A model generated the notes under the pieces. The model was not told where the DNA came from. It saw only the letters and a program-made list of their open reading frames with translations, and did not search any database. From Durusdinium trenchii (Eukaryota; Sar; Dinophyceae; Suessiales; Symbiodiniaceae), in assembly GCA_963970005.1 (NCBI GenBank), contig CAXAMN010008580.1:147141-211140 (forward strand): DNA of 64,000 bases, in the 5' to 3' direction. A program made the translations under genes and the position numbers. Shown in pieces: positions 1-10,200 of this stretch (position 1 is its first letter; each line of letters starts with the position of its first letter).

Positions 1-102
1 CCTCATCGGCCCACCGGATGCCATCCTCCTGGCACCGGACACGTCGGTCCGACACGACGGTCCGTCCCACGCGAGTGTCTCAAATTGAATCAAACATGTG
101 TT

Positions 103-194
103 CCCAGACACTCCATATATGTCATATATGCCTACATTGGGGTGGTTTGGGGGGTCGGTTGATTGGCATATATGGCATACATGGAGTGTCTGGG
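103..194. repeat. Hairpin element, family A
   Basis: A near-palindrome of about 92 bp. The left arm begins CCCAGACACTCCAT and the right arm ends ATGGAGTGTCTGGG. Both arms continue inward through imperfectly paired CATATATGCC and GGCATATATGG tracts around a G-rich centre. At least eight more full or partial copies occur in the window. It carries no ORF, so it is MITE-like or foldback-like. Confidence 0.85.
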
Positions 195-593
195 GTTGGA
201 ATAGCTGATGAACATGATTTGGTGAAGATTGACGTTCACATACGTTCGCACTAACATACATACGTTCACCGCGTGCTCATGTTGTGATTGTTTTAAACAT
301 AGAATCCAGTTGTTCACTATGTCAATGTGACTCTATATCTCCACAGCAGATTAAACCATGAAATTGCACTTCCTCCCTCTTCTTCGACCCTGCTATAAAA
401 CCAATGCGTTCCTCCCGACGCCAGTCTCGTTGCTTAGCAACTTGTGGTTCCTCCAGCGGGACCGGGACGAGCGTTCCACATGGACCGTCAGAGACCGTCA
501 AGCTTCGACCGTACCGTCGACCGGACCGTGAGCCCGATCTGAGCGATTTTTCTTCAGCCCAAAGCGAGTGGTGTGCCTTACATGATCTATAGT

Positions 594-668
594 AGGGCTC
601 CTGGCCCACCTCCGTTTCGAAGATGGTTGGGGTGGGTTCGGGGGGTCTAACCACCTTCTGAGGATATG
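594..668. repeat. Degenerate hairpin element, family I
   Basis: AGGGCTCC at the left, then CACCTCC...GGTTGGGGTGGGTT and ACCACCTTCTGAGG. This matches the internal part of the clearer family I elements at 12105 and 23450. The right terminal arm is eroded. Confidence 0.5.
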
Positions 669-705
669 GGACATGAACCCTACGTAGTTCGACTATCCCT
701 ACCCA

Positions 706-787
706 CCAAGAGAGGTTGAGAGACCATATAGGACCCTCTAGTGGTACATATGGGATGGGCGACAAAGGGCTGTTGAACCTCTCTTGG
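706..787. repeat. Hairpin element, family G
   Basis: Terminal inverted repeat CCAAGAGAGGTTG / GAACCTCTCTTGG around a core containing GGTACATATGGGATGGG. A second copy with nearly the same core lies at 55126-55208. Confidence 0.75.
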
Positions 788-970
788 CAAACATAACAAA
801 TGGGACTGCAATCTTTGCCCACATTGAGGTATTTGATTATTTGGGGGGGTTAATGTATGCATTCCATCCATTTCCATCATGATGGAGTGTCTGGTACCCC
901 AGGTATTCCAGGTCCTTCAGGCCACCTGGCTACCTCTGTTGGTTTGGCACCACCAAACGTGGCGACACAG

Positions 971-1253
971 CTGAAGCTCGGCGACTCGATCCTGGGAGGG
1001 CGCGCATTCGGCAAGGGCGAGGAGAGCGCTTCCGCAAGCGTTCCGGTGTTCGCCGGCGCCAGGTTCGCAGCGTTCAACGCCATGTGGAACGCCATGCGGA
1101 AAACGGAAGGTGCTGAAGCCGCGATCGAAAATGCGGCCCAGGTATGCCAAGGTGGAAGAAATCAGATCAGAAGTGCCACCAAATGCAAGATTTGAGAAGC
1201 AATTCAATACGCTCTTCAGGAAAACCAACATCAAACAACTGTTTGGGAACTAG
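971..1253 (+). pseudogene. Decayed 3' gene fragment, copy 1 (unknown protein)
   Basis: After an AG at 969-970, a GC3-rich frame of 57 codons runs to about 1141 (LKLGDSILGGRAFGKGEESA, then an Ala-rich stretch). A second frame then runs from about 1150 to a TAG at 1251-1253 (AKVEEIRSEVPPNARFEKQF...). The two frames are offset by roughly ten extra bases (CAGGTATGCC) that the second copy at 35.2 kb lacks. This reads as a broken C-terminal coding segment. A GTATG donor follows codon 57, so an exon end there is the alternative. No known domain is recognised. Confidence 0.5.
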
Positions 1254-2064
1254 TGCCTGGAAACTGGTTCTGCAACATCTGAGAAACTTAGTTGCTAAAC
1301 GTTGATGGGTGTTCGACATTCATCAAACACAATTTGAAATGAAAGCGTTTGTGCAACTCATGTGCGGCACAGTGGATTGAGGTGGAGTCCATGCCCATGC
1401 TTTGAGGAAGGAGCCCCTTTTCTGCTTCGAGGCTTCAATCCTGCGATTCTTAAGCTGAATCAACTTCACCTGTAGGAACAGCTGGAAAGAAAAGAAACAC
1501 CTGAACAGCGCTCAAAACCCCTGAACATAAAATGCCCGGGATCAAACAGTGAATTGCAAGGCTCGCTTCTGGGGCGAGTTTCTATATATATATATATATG
1601 TTAATTTGTTTGATATGCATTGACATTCGCTTTTGCTATTCTCTCCTCGCTGTAGAGAAGCTCACATCCCTGAAGCTGTGCAGTCATCAGGCAATTGAAG
1701 GTGCTTTGTCAGTTTCTTTCTACGTTCTATGTTCCTCTCTTGTGCACTCCCTTCTGCTTCGTCAGTTTAGTCAGTTCCATTCTGCTTCTGCGCGACCGTC
1801 GAAGTGTCTAAGGCATGCAGCGCGAGCAGTGTGCAGAACTTCCACCAATATGTACAGTACTCAATGTACCTCTGATCGAAATGTTCTTCTTATGTGTGCT
1901 TCTGATTCGGTTTCGCGCATTTCTGTTCTGAATCTAACAAGTCCTTTTGAATGCAAGTGCACTGTATATATATATATATACCATGCGTTCACCATCCAGC
2001 AGGGCGCAAGTCAGCACATTGCCAACCATGAGACAGGGTCCTATCAGAATTCAAGCAAACAATG
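1254..2064. other. Non-coding stretch
   Basis: No gene seen. It holds the non-coding part of the repeat shared with 35.3-35.6 kb (to about 1526) and two short TA runs near 1582 and 1964. Confidence 0.5.
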
Positions 2065-2162
2065 CCCTACAAGTCCAAAGACCCAGTAAAACCTGGTCTA
2101 GACTACCTCCTTAAGATATTGGTTTTTGTATGTCCAGTATTTCATGAGGTCGACTTGTAGGG
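2065..2162. repeat. Hairpin element, family E
   Basis: Terminal inverted repeat CCCTACAAGTC / GACTTGTAGGG. The inner text (AAACCTGGTCT ... GTCCAGTA ... ATGAGGTC) recurs at 26499-26599 and 52640-52752. Confidence 0.7.
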
Positions 2163-2513
2163 AATAGCGATGCCATAAAGCGCCGCGCTTCGCAAGCGAG
2201 GCGAAGCGTTCTCCGTTGCATAGCCGACGGGGGTCGCTGCTGCTGCTTGGATCTGGGCAATCACGTCCTGTCGAACGCTCAAAGAAAGTCGGAACACTTT
2301 CCAGAGGTTTTCAACCCTAGTTCGACGATCCCAGGAACCGGTACCCCAAATCAAACAAAAACACGGGTCCAAAACCACCAGGTCACTGGCGACCTCGGTA
2401 GATCGGAGACACTTCGGATTGAACGGTCGAACCCAACACCGTCCGTGCGGACCTCGACCGAGGTCGGTCCAACATGAGTTGGAAACCACGTACGTCCACA
2501 TGGTACACAAGTG

Positions 2514-2593
2514 CCAACAGAGGTTAAGTGACCTTATAGGGCCCTACTGGGCTAGCTATAGGATAGTCTATAGGGTTCTTCAACCTCTGTTGG
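2514..2593. repeat. Hairpin element, family F
   Basis: Perfect terminal inverted repeat CCAACAGAGGTT / AACCTCTGTTGG. Related pieces lie at 29121-29236, 34540-34628 and 34918-34990. Confidence 0.75.
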
Positions 2594-3224
2594 TGTGTTA
2601 TGGTTCAAAATCCCCAAAATGGATGCTGTCTTGACTGTCTCATGTTTGGAAGCAGGAGTCTGGACAAATAAACACACATTGGAATGCGTAGGTCGTAATC
2701 GCAACGAATTCAAGAAATTGGTTTTGCGATGTTTTGAGATATACCTCTGTTCTGCATGTCTCTCACCAACTACCATGCTTCCATATCAAACCTCCAGCAC
2801 CAGGGTGGACGGTGCATGGGCTGTGGATCTTGCTCCTCTGGACAGCTCACTGTGCTCGAGTTCCCAATGTAGACAAAACATGTGACAAATTGTGACAAGC
2901 ATGAAAGAAAAGACCCCCCAACAAAAATGAAGAAAAACACTGCAAAGAGAGTTGAAACAAACAATACATTTCAGATTGATACTTAAAGAACCGATCTCAA
3001 AACTACGCATGGAACTATCCCCCAGCAACAGGACACTGGTAGGACAACCAGTCCCTGGGTCACGGTGTTGTAGTTACACTAGGTGTCACGGTGTTGCCTT
3101 TCTGTGTCTCATTGTCTGTTGTCTTCTGCCTTTTTGATCCTGCTGTGTTGTCAAGTATTATGTGTGTGTTGTGGTTATGTTTGGTGTTATCGAGATTATA
3201 ATTATAGTTACATATATATATAGT
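2594..3224. other. Non-coding stretch left of the first retroelement
   Basis: No gene seen. An AT-rich (TA)n end at 3211-3224 is the insertion site of the retroelement. Confidence 0.5.
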
Positions 3225-3307
3225 TGTCGGTAGCCCCATGCGCTGCGCACCGCGCAGCCTTTTTCCCACCTCGGGCCTTAATGTCCCTGGACGGTCGCCT
3301 GTTGACA
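3225..3307 (-). repeat. 3' LTR of element 1 (83 bp)
   Basis: Matches 10679-10761 at 82 of 83 positions (GG versus GC near its centre). The ends are TGTC...GACA. It contains the stem CTGCGC-ACC-GCGCAG. At 83 bp it is far shorter than most copia LTRs. Confidence 0.93.
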
Positions 3308-3314
3308 CTCCTAA

Positions 3315-3983
3315 TCAACTCTTAAAAGTCCTCGTGATGGAGGATCCGGGAATCACATCCTGGCTTCCGCCGGTGCTCGAACCACGAATCTCAAGGTACG
3401 CAACCAAGTCCTTGAGAGCAGCGGAGCCGGACTGAGCATGGTTCAGGCACCAGGCACGGTACCCAGCCATTCCGTCGGCGGTTCCTTCGAACAGCTCAGA
3501 ATACGACAAGGCTCCCTTGTACTTACCAAAAGCAATCATGCACTTTCCCCATTGCTCAAGGCTGGAAATGCCTGGTGGGTACTTGTCAGCTTCGGCGTAC
3601 GGAGTGCCGGGCATCTTTGCTGTCGATGGCATCGGGGCAGCTGTGGCCAAGGCCATGGATCCACCGCTGTAAGTCGGAGCGGTTGAGCAAGGTTTCTCAT
3701 CCCTCAAACGCTTGGCACCGTCGCTCATGGGGCCGGATTTCTCACCCAACCATGCTTCATCCAGAAGGATGTCTTCATAATCTCGAACTCGGCGCAGGAT
3801 CTCGTCCCATACTCCACACTGGCGTGCTTTCAGCACAAGCTTGAAGCACTCTTCGGACTCTGCCTGGGTCATCTTCACGGTGGCACTAGCAGCTGACATG
3901 ACGGTCGTCAGACAAGGTGCACTTAGTGGCAAACAGGAGAATCTCTTGTGACTGTCCGAGTCACTTGCTTGAATCCAAAACAA
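3315..3983 (-). CDS. Extra ORF of element 1, with an FGKYKG-type domain
   Basis: 222 codons on the element's coding strand, between pol and the 3' LTR, where an envelope-like or accessory ORF would sit. A start at the internal Met near 3897 (MSAASATVKMTQAE) is as likely as the first Met. The N-terminal third is helical and charged. The middle is Pro/Ala-rich and low in complexity. The C-terminal 70 residues contain MIAFGKYKGALSYSELFEG, then YRAWCLNHA and a final helix with LKDLVAYLEI. The FGK[YH]KG...Y.....Y..W pattern resembles the small C-terminal domain of ExoX-like and DUF3820 proteins, which I name from memory. The role in the element is unknown. It could be expressed from a subgenomic or spliced RNA. 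Confidence 0.7.
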   Translation of the reverse strand: MFWIQASDSDSHKRFSCLPLSAPCLTTVMSAASATVKMTQAESEECFKLVLKARQCGVWDEILRRVRDYEDILLDEAWLGEKSGPMSDGAKRLRDEKPCSTAPTYSGGSMALATAAPMPSTAKMPGTPYAEADKYPPGISSLEQWGKCMIAFGKYKGALSYSELFEGTADGMAGYRAWCLNHAQSGSAALKDLVAYLEIRGSSTGGSQDVIPGSSITRTFKS

Positions 3984-4221
3984 CAGGGCAATTCAACAAA
4001 CATCCATACGATCGAACGTGCTTATGCCGACTATCGTAGAAAGACTCGGAGTGATATTCAAGACTAAACCATGTTCTATACAACATAGACCCTCGGCTCG
4101 AACGGTGGTGGTGTGCTTCAATCACAGATCAAGTGCAACTGATTCCTACCCTACGCCTGACCTCACTCCTGAGTACTCATACTCAACCTGAGACTAAGAC
4201 ATCAAAAGCTCACGAATCAAA

Positions 4222-7200
4222 CTAAACATCTTGACCTGTGTCTACATATGGTGGGTGACACTTAGCAGCGAACAGTTTTCTGCGATCTCTCTCTTGGGCT
4301 CTTCTCTGCAAGACCAGTTCTTCAGGACTGATCTGATACCGGCTCGACCGGAGCGACGCTCGGAGCAGGTCGAAAGCTTCTGGGCTCTCTTTCGTTAAGG
4401 CGTCGGCTAGCATTCTGTCTGTAGGAATCCACCGGAGAGTGGCCTTCATTCTCTGGATGCTATCCCTGAGGATGACTATGTCGATTGCAGTCCGTCGATC
4501 ATCCAATGATGGTGCGGATGGTGACATGAGGTGATCATAGAGGGACTTACAGTCAGTAACTAGCAGGGTCAGTCTGTTACCTAAGCTACTCCAAAGGCTT
4601 TGTGACAACCTGGGGCCATCTATCGCCTCGGACAAAAGGAGATTCGCCCACTCCAGCATGCTTGATGCCGTGGACATGCTCTGGGCTTCAGCGCTCAAGG
4701 TCGAGCTCACGACCCGTGGAAGTCGTGCACTTTTCCAAAAGGCGGGGGACCAGCAACAATCTTTTCCTTCATTGATATCTTTATGAACAAAACTGATTAC
4801 ATACCCTGCTTGAGTCGCACCTGCCTTGGCGTTTGCAAAAGCAGCATCTGAGTGGCACATCAAGGCCAGGCTCTCCGGTTTGATGGGGCAGAAACGGATC
4901 ACCTGTTCGGCATGCTGTTTTGCCCGTCGGATTGCCTGGTTGGCAGCAATGGCATCACCTATAGTGGGTTTTGGAAACGATTGCTGAGAAAATGAAACTT
5001 GAGTTGCCAAGTCAGGTCTCGTTTGATTTGCTAGCCAGTTTAGACTTCCGTTGATGGCCCTCAAACAGCTTACTTCTTTGTCATCTAAAGGCGCCTCTCG
5101 ATCACGCGCCCGTTCTCGGCTGAGGTGCAAAGGACGGATCTTTTGGGTGAACTTCTCTTGACTCATGATGATTTCAAATGTGTTGGGATCCTGCGTATAT
5201 TGGCTTCCACAAAAGTCGCCGGAACCCTGTCTCCATTTGCGAAACTCGAAAGTCTTTTGAAGTTCATGGATGGCTGCTTGGTATTTCGATCCCTCTCCCC
5301 CGGTCACACAGTCATCGACGTGAACACCATACACCCCAGTGAGCTTCTCGTTTTCACGAAAATAGAACAGGCATGCGTCGAAACGAGATCGTTCGAAACC
5401 AACTCTGAGCAGTTCTTGTTGTAGCTTCTTGTACCATGCCGATGGCGAGTCGTTCAGTCCGTAAACATGTCCAACAATCTCGATCAGCGCGTCTTCCGGC
5501 GCTCCGGGGATACCCCCTCTTGGAAGGCTGGCAAAGAGTGGGCGGTATCTAGCGGGCAGGTCGCCTGCTGCCAGGAATGCCCCCTTAATATCCCCTAAGG
5601 CCATGGGCCAATGGTTTGATGCAATGAGCTGAAACAACATGTTTCGTCCTACTTGAGATAATGTCGGACTTTGAAGATCACCCTGCATGGCCTTTTCACT
5701 AAGATCTGGATCAAGGTGACCCTGCAAACACCAGCGAGCCTTCATTCTTGGGGCAGCATCGTCTTCCTGTTTGATAGTGATTACATATCGGCTACCCATG
5801 ATTCGATGACTCATGTGTTTGCGGACGGCTTGAGCTTCCGGTCCGATCACAAGTCTCGCTGCATGCTTGGCTAAGATGGTGTTCCACTCTAGTAACTTAG
5901 CTTCGTCAATCTTGAGTTGAATCTCCCGGGGATGTCCTGTTGGAGGAAGTTCTTTGGAGGCCTTCTTCTTGAGATAGGCTGCAACCAACACATCAAACGA
6001 AGCCCCCTCTTTGTACATATCCACCAAATGATTCACATCTTGACGGGATAGGTCATGCTCCTTAGCATTATAGCATTGTGCTTGCAACACCTCAACCGAA
6101 CAAACAGCGAGTTCATCCTTGGCAAAGGTTTGGCTGTCATGCTGAACGTACAAATCTTCGTCCATGTCGGTGTCTGGTGTTATGCGTTTTGGTGCTGGCT
6201 GTTCGGAGCTAGTTGATTCATCGACGGCTCGCTTGGTACCCTGAGGAGACGCATGGACGGCTGTCGGCTCTCCCGGTTCCAAGTTGGATGATGAATCAGT
6301 CTCTTGCATGACTCGATTCAAGAGCTCAGGAACAATTTCTTGCATCATTTCCTGAAAGTCTTCGGTCACCATACGACTCGGCCGGTATAGAGCTGCGGGT
6401 CCGTCTTTCTGGTGAAGACGTCGGCGTGTCGGCCTGGCTGGCCCATAGCCGGTGCTTGGATCAAGTTCATCCGCATGAGGCGGAGGCTCGGGCACACCAT
6501 CTTTGGGCTTTCGGACATGTTCGACTACCGGCTCAGCTTCGCGAAAATCGGTTGCCTTGTCGGTCACAGAAGTTGACTCGCTGGCTTCATTAGAAGGCTT
6601 CGAACCCTCTGTCATGATAACGTCTGGTGGCACTGGTGATCGTCGAAGTCTTTCAGCGACCGATTGAGGCTGTCCGGGACCATCCGTGATTGAATCAGAC
6701 CTGGAGCCATCCTCTTGAGACTCTGCAGGAATAGCCTGTGGCAAGCTAGGATACGATTCAGGAACCAAATCAATGTATTGCCTACTCTCTAGTTGCCCTG
6801 ATTCAATCAAATGTTTGATCCCCAAAAACTCCATGTGAGGTGTTTCGACCAGCTTCAATTCGTCTTGGGTAGACGGCCGAACCTGTTCCGGAGCACACCG
6901 AAAGATCTGGCGTTTGTGGATGATTACAAGGTTCTTACCTACGTAACCCAACACCACCGCCGGTCCATACCAGCGGCCAGTCTTCTCAAGTGAGCCATGG
7001 ATCCACTTCTGTGATCGCCAGAAGGCCACATATGCTCCCGGTTGGAGCGCTTGGGCAGTTCGAGGTCTGGCAGACAAGGCAAGTCGGAGTGACTTGTCGT
7101 CTTGAAGTTCGAGCACTGCCTTTCTGGCTGATTGTCGGATGGCCACCTGCCTAGCAATTGCATCCTCATACAGAGAAGCTGTTGCCGGAACTATTTCTAG

Positions 7201-10200
7201 GGGTTCATCGAGGAGATTTTCTGGGACCCTGGGATTCTTGCCGAACACGAACTGTGATGGGGTCATGCCATACACCTGTATCAACTGGTTTTTGCAATGA
7301 GCGGCATTGACACATTCCAACCATTCATCTTGATTTTTCGGCACGTGTTCTGACAGAATCTTATCTAGAATCCTGCCAAACCAACCCCCGTGCACTTCAC
7401 ACTTACCTAACTGCCAATGGGCGTCGGCCGCAGTCAGCTTAAACGTGGCGCCGCCCTGTTCAAGGATGGACGAAAAAGCATCTGCGATGTTGGCACGGTG
7501 CGGATCACAAATGATCTCGGATGGCATGCCTGCCCATGAGGCCCATCTTTCCATGAACACCTGCTTCAAGGTAGTAGCATTTTCTCTTCGGAATATGGGG
7601 ACCACGATTTGCAGTGAGCTCCCGTAATCAACCATGTTTACTGCTGGAATTCTTTGACCCTGACTCCACCCCATGAGATATTTGACATCAACCCCAACTA
7701 CTGCGTTGAATTCTACGACTCGGTGGACTTGTGCAGGAAGGGCTACCTTGGGACTCCTCTGGGCTGCACAATGATCGCAGTGGAAATCGCGTGCTGCTGT
7801 CAAGGCCGCGTCGGATGCACCACCATGCTTCAGGACCCTTACCAACTGTTGGTTAGTTGGATGACCTAAGTTATTGTGCAACCGGCGGAGACTGGACACG
7901 ATCTTTTCCTGGGGTTCTTGATTCAGTTCATGGAGGGTGTGTGCAACAAGGCATTCTTGGTTGTGATCATGGAGAACGACGAGTGTTTCGGTAGACGGCA
8001 GGCCTTTTACTAATCTTAACACTGCCTTGACAAAGGCTGGAGTGTACTGAGCGGCATGCTTACTGATTGACCCTACCCTTGGATGGCTTCCAGCAATGAC
8101 CTGATGATGACTGTGGTTGGCATGTGACGGACCTGGACAGCACTTCGCTAGGGCTCGCATCTCCGGATGAGATACCATCAGTCGAGTGGCCTTGTGGATC
8201 AAGGCGCCACCTGGAATGCGGAGGCCGTAGCAACACATGTCAACACTCACACAATACATGTTCTTGGCCAGGCGTTCCATGGAGGGCATACGCCATGCTA
8301 TTGAATCTCTTGGATGTTCGAACAAACATTGACCACCCAATTGGCTTTGCAATTCCATCAACTCACAGCAAAAGCGAATGAACAGGTTGGTCCACGTTTC
8401 ACGTTCCCTAACTTCACTGTCCGTCATGTTCTGTTTATTCAAATGCCACCATCCCCCTGCCCATGTACATGGTGGACAACACACAAGGAGCTTCGGCTTA
8501 CTGACCTGGACATGATGCTTGAGCTGTTCACGATCAGCTCGGCGTCGGAAGTCCCAGCCTGTGCACAGGTCGGCGGACAGAACCCGCAACCCGGACTTTG
8601 CCCCTTCGAGACCGAACCTAGGAGGAGAAAACACTTCGATCACATCGTACAACTGTTCGGTTTGTTTGGACGGCGCGGTCACTTGTGCCATCAGCTGACG
8701 GTGCTGCTTGGCCTTCCAATGCATGATATTGAGTTGCTCTTCCTGGGCATCGGGCAGTCGAGGAACGGCAGCGTGGGTCAACAGGCGAAACACAGTCTTA
8801 CCCGTCCACGGGCGACTGTCATGCTTGGAGTGTGCACAGTGAGGCTCAACCCACGAATCACGATGGTCCCTGAGGACGTCAGCTGGCTTATCTAGCTTAG
8901 TAGTGCGGTCAGGCTGTAGCTGATCAATCGGAACTGGACACTGTGTATTCTTTGGGGTGAACAGGGTGGTCCTTGGCTTGACGTGATGCCGAATGACAGT
9001 CCTATCCTGCGGCCTAAATTCCCAGAAATCCTTCAATCTCTTGGGGTTTCTATCATATTGAACCGAGTGGCACTCATTCGAAGTCGGCTCAACCATGGGC
9101 GCCGCAGGAAACAGGGCTTGAGCATTCGGTGGAAATGCCGTGACAGGAATCGTGTACTGGCCGGCGCTGTTCACTTCCAGAGGCACTTCGAACTGACCTT
9201 CGAACAAGGTCAAACGATCTCGGTCGAAGTCTAAGCGGGCCTGCAGCTTTTGCAAAGCTGGTCTCGACAGAAGCAAAGGTGCCTTCCCTTTCACCACGGC
9301 GGCTTTCACATAGCCAGGACGTCCAGCCAAAAATACTGGAAGATCCACGATGGTCTGGCTGACTTCTTGTTCACCATTTCCAAAACGAAAACAGTTCTGT
9401 TCCGGCTTTTCCGCAGGCTGTGGAACTCCATGCCGGCGCCAGATCTCTTGAAAGGCCGCCAGTGTGGAACGGCCAATAATGGTCTTCCCACATCCACTGT
9501 CCAACACTGCGAAACCAGGGCTGCTCACCAACAACACTTCTGTCTCAGGACAGGCTGCAGCAGTGCATATGAAATGCTCGGGCAGCTCAGTCCCCACAAC
9601 TTGTACGGCTCCAGCAGCGTGACTCGTTTGAGAAGCCGCTGATCCAATGGTTGCAGAGGCTGGGGCTTTGCATTCCCTCTGCCAGTGTCCAATCTTGCCA
9701 CAGCGACGGCAGCGTGTACGTTGTTTGAGCTCTTCAACCTGGACACGGAACGAACGCTTGAAGTCCTTTCCAGTTCCACCAGCTCGCCGAGGATCAGGAG
9801 CAGAAAACTTCCGGCCCTTCTGGACCATGTTCAGCTCAGCTCGCTTCTCCCGCCAGGTGGCGGCCAGAATCTCGGCGACAGCCTCTTCATCATATCCTTC
9901 GTCTTCAGCTGGGTCCTCCAGGTCAGCTGAATCGTGCATCCCATGCTCAGCAAGGAACAGCTCCACGTCCTGGAAGTTGTCTTCACGCTGTTCTTCATGA
10001 GCTGAACTGGAGGGCTGGTCTTCGACGACATGCGCTGCAGCGGTTCGTCTCTTCGGAACGGTGTATTCCGGAAAGCACGACCGCATCGACTGCGAGAGTG
10101 TGTCGAACTTCAGCTCACCTTGGGCTCTTGCCAAACAGACGGCACGTTGTTCCTCGTTCATCCCGCTGCAATTGAGCAGGATCCAGCCACGGGCCTCTTC

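Noticed and set aside
322-822. 166-codon minus-strand ORF
   Set aside because: Runs through two hairpin elements; the same peptide pieces recur at other element copies, so it is repeat-derived.
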